Shown piece after piece: positions 5,348-8,734 of a DNA stretch of 8,734 bases (the first letter of the stretch is position 1; each line of letters begins with the position of its first letter). A model generated the notes under the pieces. It saw nothing but the letters and a program-made list of their open reading frames with translations, had not been told where the DNA came from and did no database searches. Made by a program: the position numbers and the translations under genes. Origin of the DNA: Deltaproteobacteria bacterium RIFOXYA12_FULL_61_11. GTDB taxonomy: Bacteria; Bdellovibrionota_F; JAHFAK01; YA12-FULL-61-11. The stretch covers positions 1 through 8,734 of the forward strand of contig MGSU01000132.1 in NCBI GenBank assembly GCA_001799195.1. The letters are read 5' to 3'.

Positions 5348-6286
5348 CTACCAAATGAGATCCATCGTGCAAGTGGAAGCGAAGAAAACTGAACTGATGA
5401 AAAGCCCGGTGAGGTCACTGACCCGAGGGGGGCGAGCGAACTCGGTTCTGCCAGCGAGGTAGAGGGCGGGTAGGAACAGGAGTATGCCCAGGGCAGTGCG
5501 GGCAAGGTCGATCGTCTCTCCGAACACCACCACCGAGACCACCACGGCCAGAGGAATCTTCGCGTTGTTGAGCACGGCCAACACCGGCAGGGAGCTGCGC
5601 CTGGCTCCGGCGTTGAAGAGGAAGAAGCCCAGACCGGAGGCCACGATCCCGAGGTAGGCGAGGACGACGAGTTGAGGGAGAGTGGGGTGAAAGCCGGAGG
5701 AGAGCAGTGGAGGAATTGACCACGGCAAGAGAATGAGGACCGCACCGAGATAGCCCCAGGCCATGGCGTGGGAGTCGAGGTGGGCGGATCGGCGATGGGC
5801 CGACCATCGGAAGGCGACTTGACCGGCCGCGAAACAGACATTGGAGAGTTGGACCAGGACAAGTCCCCGCAGAGAACAATCGAGTTCCCCGGGGGCTTGG
5901 CTGATCAACGCGGTTCCGGCCACCGCGAGACAGGCGGCGAGGATGCCGCCGTTGGTCCAGCGACGCTCGGCCAGGGCTCCGAGCAGGGCGACGAAACAGG
6001 GAGTCGTGATCGTGAGCAGGGCTACCTGGTGGGCCTGGAGATAGTGGAAGGACGATTGATAGCAGAGGTACATCAGGCCGAACTGCACCGCTCCGATCGC
6101 GCCGAGTTCCAACCCGACGCGCAGCGTCGTCGTTCTTAGGCGCAGGAAGGGTAAGAAGACCAGGAACGCGAGTAAAGTCCGCAGGCAGGCGACGATCGTG
6201 GGGTCGAGCCCGGCGAGGCGATTGCGGATCAGGCCGAAGGACATGGCCCACAGGGCTGCGACGAGCACGAGGAGCAAGGGGCCCAC
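5348..6286 (-). CDS. EamA/DMT-superfamily (drug/metabolite) transporter
   Basis: This 312-residue inner-membrane protein consists almost entirely of hydrophobic helices. It is laid out as two EamA repeats (about residues 3-130 and 140-280), as in ten-helix DMT exporters. Recognisable features are the opening ALWAMSFGLIRN of helix 1, LTITTPCFVALLGALAE (91-107) closing repeat 1, and VLNNAKIPLAVVVSVVVFGE (238-257) at the matching place in repeat 2, both ending in the family's conserved Glu. Substrate cannot be inferred; the family exports amino acids, nucleosides and many other metabolites. The GTG start (6284-6286) lies 1 nt after the helicase TGA, with AGG (6292-6294) about 5 nt upstream, suggesting translational coupling. 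After the tenth helix there is an extra tail of about 30 residues with a short hydrophobic run, LTGLFISSVFFAS (292-304). The stop is TAG (5348-5350), in the same frame as the next gene. Confidence 0.9.
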   Translation of the reverse strand: MGPLLLVLVAALWAMSFGLIRNRLAGLDPTIVACLRTLLAFLVFLPFLRLRTTTLRVGLELGAIGAVQFGLMYLCYQSSFHYLQAHQVALLTITTPCFVALLGALAERRWTNGGILAACLAVAGTALISQAPGELDCSLRGLVLVQLSNVCFAAGQVAFRWSAHRRSAHLDSHAMAWGYLGAVLILLPWSIPPLLSSGFHPTLPQLVVLAYLGIVASGLGFFLFNAGARRSSLPVLAVLNNAKIPLAVVVSVVVFGETIDLARTALGILLFLPALYLAGRTEFARPPRVSDLTGLFISSVFFASTCTMDLIW

Positions 6287-6287
6287 G

Positions 6288-8723
6288 TCAACCTAGCGTT
6301 GGTTGAGGGGAGGTCGGGGGTGGCGGTGTCAGACCGGGCAGCTTGAAGGAAAGGGTGACCTCTCCGGTGGCACTGTCGATCTTGACCGCGGCTTCTCCGG
6401 TGACCAGCGGTTTTCCGGTGGCGAGTTTCATAATCCCGCTGAGGAAGCCCAGAGCTTGGTTGAGGGTCTGGTTCAGCTCCTCGGGGTTGGGTGCTGGCGG
6501 AGCGGGAGGCGGCGGTGGCATGGCCGGGATCTCGGTCGGTTGTTCGGCAGGGAAGACCTCGCCGAGTTGCTGCTCTCTCTCCGCCGCGGTTTCGACGAGC
6601 GTGGTGGCTGTTTCGTCCAGGCTCGGGGTGATCTCACGTTCGGCTAGGAGGTCGAGTTGCTGTTGGCCCTCGGCTAGGAGGTCTCGTTCGAGCTGAGCAT
6701 TCATCTCGCGTAGGTTCGAGAGGTAGGCAGCCTGATTCTTGGCCTCGAGATCGACCACGTCCTGGCCTGCTTTGTCCGAGAGCACGGCGTCGAAGAGCGA
6801 TTGTTTGAGGAAAAGACCCTCGAGGATGCGCGCTTCTATACTACCTGTGGCGTAGAGGTTGATCACGGTGAGTTTGGGCGCTTTTTGGCCGATACGGTCG
6901 ATGCGGCCGATGCGCTGGTTCTTCTTCGCCGGGTTCCAGGGCAACTCGAAATTGATCACCGTATCAGCGCATTGCAGGTTTAACCCGGTTCCGCCGGCGT
7001 CGGTGGAAAGAAACACGTTGATCTTCGGGTTGTCCTCGAATTCTCGGATCAGGGCGTCGCGATCCTTCATCGGCACGTCGCCGTTGAGGACGACGAAGCC
7101 GAGGTGGTGTCGGCGCAGGAGTTGGGCAATGAGGCGTTGCATCTCCTTCCATTCGGTGAAGAGCAACACCTTGCGCGGTTTGTTGCGCAGGTCGAGCTTG
7201 TCGATGAGGATGGTGCCGAGTTCGTCGAGCTTGGGCGAGAAGTGGGTCTGTCGATCGATGAGATAGGTCGAATCGCAGACCATACGCATGCACAGCAGCA
7301 GTTGCCTGATTTTCTCGTGGTCGTATGGGGTGAGGAATTTCTTGCTGAGGATCTTTGCCAGGGAACCGGAAAAACCGAGATGCATTTCCTGCTGTTGAGA
7401 GGTGAGGGCGATCGGGACATGCAGTTCGCGGAGGTCGGGCATCTGTTCCAGGACCTGGCGTTTTTCTCGCTTGAGCAGCACAGGGCTCAGCCGCCGTTGC
7501 AAGGTCTGGAGATCGTAGTACCCGGTGATCTTGTTTTTTTTGAGTTTATCGAAGTAACAGTGCGACATGGAGAATTCCCAGAGCGGACCGAGTAGACGGT
7601 CGTCGACGAAACCCATGATCGAGTACAGGTCGTCGAGGCGGTTTTCGAGAGGTGTACCGGTCAGGACGAGCCCGTGCTTTTTGGGGATCGACTTGATCGC
7701 GACAGCGGTTTTTGTCTCGAAGTTTTTGATACGTTGGGCTTCGTCGAGCACGACGAAGTCAGGGTTGAACTGATGGACGAGGGTGATGTCGCGCAGGATT
7801 GCCTCGTAGTTGGCTAGATAGAAGTAGGCCTCACCCGGTTGCAGATAACACTCGCGACGCATGCGGCGCGGGCCTTCGATCACCACTGCTTGTTCACCGC
7901 AGAAACGCTCGATCTCGCGCCGCCATTGCGACTTCAATGAGGCCGGACAGATGATCAAGGTACGTCGGAAGTCGAAAAGTCGACGTTTGAGTTGGGCCAC
8001 GGCGATGGCCTGCAGGGTCTTACCCAAGCCCATCTCGTCGGCCAGGATCGAACCTTTCTTGAACAGGGCGAAGCGGATGCCTTCCTTCTGGTATGGGTAG
8101 AGTGTGGCCTTGACCGAGGACTCGAGGTCTGGCTCGAGTTCCTCGGACAAGCGTTCGAGCTGGCGCTGCTCGAAGTGGTGCGCCAGCGTCTCCTCGACCT
8201 CGGGGCGGACCACGATTCGGCGCTGGTCCCGTAGTGTGCCTAAAAACCGAAGGAAGGCTTCGTAGCGTTCCACGGGCAAGGTCTGGTCGTCGTCGAAATA
8301 GGTCGACAGCATTGTGTCTTCCTCTCGGCTTAGCTCGCCATCGTAGTACCAGGCGATCGCGTCGTTCCCGCGCGGGTCGCAGTAAATCTCAATGTAGGGG
8401 TGGGTGTAGCGAGAACGGAGCTGCTTCCGGGACACCCGTCGGGTGAGCTGCTCGATGACATGCATGAGGTGTTTACACGTACCCAATTTGTTCAGACGGT
8501 AGTCCGGACAGGAACAGTACCCGCGTTCGGCCTCGACGTCGCGAATCACGACCTTGTAACTCCGCGTGGTTGAGCCGTGCACGAGGTGGTCGCCGCGTGG
8601 GTTGCCAGCATTCCATTCGATACGGAAGGATTCTCGCTGGGCCTTGGCCCGACGTTCTTCCAGGACTTTGGCGATCATCTCGTCGCGTTCGTAGCGGCGG
8701 CGATCGAGATTCTCCCGGGCCAA
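6288..8723 (-). CDS. SWIM zinc-finger SNF2/Rad54-family helicase (5' end outside the window)
   Basis: This is a DNA-dependent ATPase of superfamily 2, 811 residues within the window. The frame stays open to the right edge, and the first candidate start (TTG 8721-8723) has no visible ribosome binding site, so the N terminus is probably missing. Residue numbers count from that TTG. A SWIM zinc finger is at 70-85 (C70-x-C72, C83-x-H85). The SNF2 ATPase lobe holds Walker A DEMGLGKT (229-236), DEAQ (327-330) and LTGTPLENR (354-362). The helicase C lobe holds LFTEW (521-525), STDAGGTGLNL (573-583) and QRIGRIDRIGQ (603-613). About 655-725 is charged and Glu/Gln/Leu-rich, probably coiled coil, followed by proline-rich runs (735-747 and 799-807). 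A conserved-looking segment, residues 748-798, lies between them. Such proteins remodel or translocate on DNA in repair or transcription; the exact target is unknown. The stop is TGA (6288-6290), 1 nt before the EamA gene. Confidence 0.93.
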   Translation of the reverse strand: MARENLDRRRYERDEMIAKVLEERRAKAQRESFRIEWNAGNPRGDHLVHGSTTRSYKVVIRDVEAERGYCSCPDYRLNKLGTCKHLMHVIEQLTRRVSRKQLRSRYTHPYIEIYCDPRGNDAIAWYYDGELSREEDTMLSTYFDDDQTLPVERYEAFLRFLGTLRDQRRIVVRPEVEETLAHHFEQRQLERLSEELEPDLESSVKATLYPYQKEGIRFALFKKGSILADEMGLGKTLQAIAVAQLKRRLFDFRRTLIICPASLKSQWRREIERFCGEQAVVIEGPRRMRRECYLQPGEAYFYLANYEAILRDITLVHQFNPDFVVLDEAQRIKNFETKTAVAIKSIPKKHGLVLTGTPLENRLDDLYSIMGFVDDRLLGPLWEFSMSHCYFDKLKKNKITGYYDLQTLQRRLSPVLLKREKRQVLEQMPDLRELHVPIALTSQQQEMHLGFSGSLAKILSKKFLTPYDHEKIRQLLLCMRMVCDSTYLIDRQTHFSPKLDELGTILIDKLDLRNKPRKVLLFTEWKEMQRLIAQLLRRHHLGFVVLNGDVPMKDRDALIREFEDNPKINVFLSTDAGGTGLNLQCADTVINFELPWNPAKKNQRIGRIDRIGQKAPKLTVINLYATGSIEARILEGLFLKQSLFDAVLSDKAGQDVVDLEAKNQAAYLSNLREMNAQLERDLLAEGQQQLDLLAEREITPSLDETATTLVETAAEREQQLGEVFPAEQPTEIPAMPPPPPAPPAPNPEELNQTLNQALGFLSGIMKLATGKPLVTGEAAVKIDSATGEVTLSFKLPGLTPPPPTSPQPTLG

Positions 8724-8734
8724 ACGCTCTTCTT

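Overview
This 8.7-kb window is GC-rich bacterial DNA in which every supported gene lies on the minus strand, so transcription runs from the right edge to the left edge. A type II lipoprotein signal points to a diderm bacterium. The same protein combines Ig-like domains, a pentapeptide linker and a SUMF1-type domain. A SWIM-SNF2 helicase and a KtrAB-type potassium system are also present. Together these would suit a deltaproteobacterium/myxobacterium-like lineage, but that is a weak inference; there is no rRNA or other marker gene to fix it.

In transcription order (right to left): (1) a SWIM zinc-finger SNF2/Rad54-type helicase, 6288-8723, whose N terminus runs off the right edge; (2) an EamA/DMT-family membrane transporter, 5348-6286, whose GTG start lies 1 nt after the helicase stop; (3) a KtrB/TrkH-type potassium channel subunit, 3929-5242 or possibly from a CTG at 5290; (4) its cytosolic KtrA/TrkA-type RCK gating subunit, 3250-3906, 22 nt further on; (5) after a 126-nt gap, a large exported lipoprotein, 508-3123; (6) after a 220-nt gap with an AT-rich core, the beginning of an unrecognised membrane-anchored or secreted protein that leaves the window at its left edge (1-287).

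Genes 1-4 are packed closely enough to be one transcription unit. KtrB and KtrA clearly work together in K+ uptake and osmotic adaptation. The helicase and the EamA exporter have no obvious functional link to them. The lipoprotein may be read through from ktrA or have its own weak promoter; no convincing rho-independent terminator is visible before it. The AT-rich stretch at about 355-425 probably holds the end of the lipoprotein transcript and the promoter of the leftmost gene.

I see no CRISPR array, insertion sequence, tRNA, rRNA or phage signature, and no clear new multi-gene system. The least ordinary elements are: the composite lipoprotein, which carries a ten-unit A-[ILVF]-P-x-x repeat and a SUMF1 fold lacking the FGE catalytic cysteines; the EamA/KtrB junction, which has the same reading frame on both sides of a TAG, a perfect 7-bp hairpin and a Shine-Dalgarno in front of a CTG; and the proline-rich C-terminal extension of the helicase.
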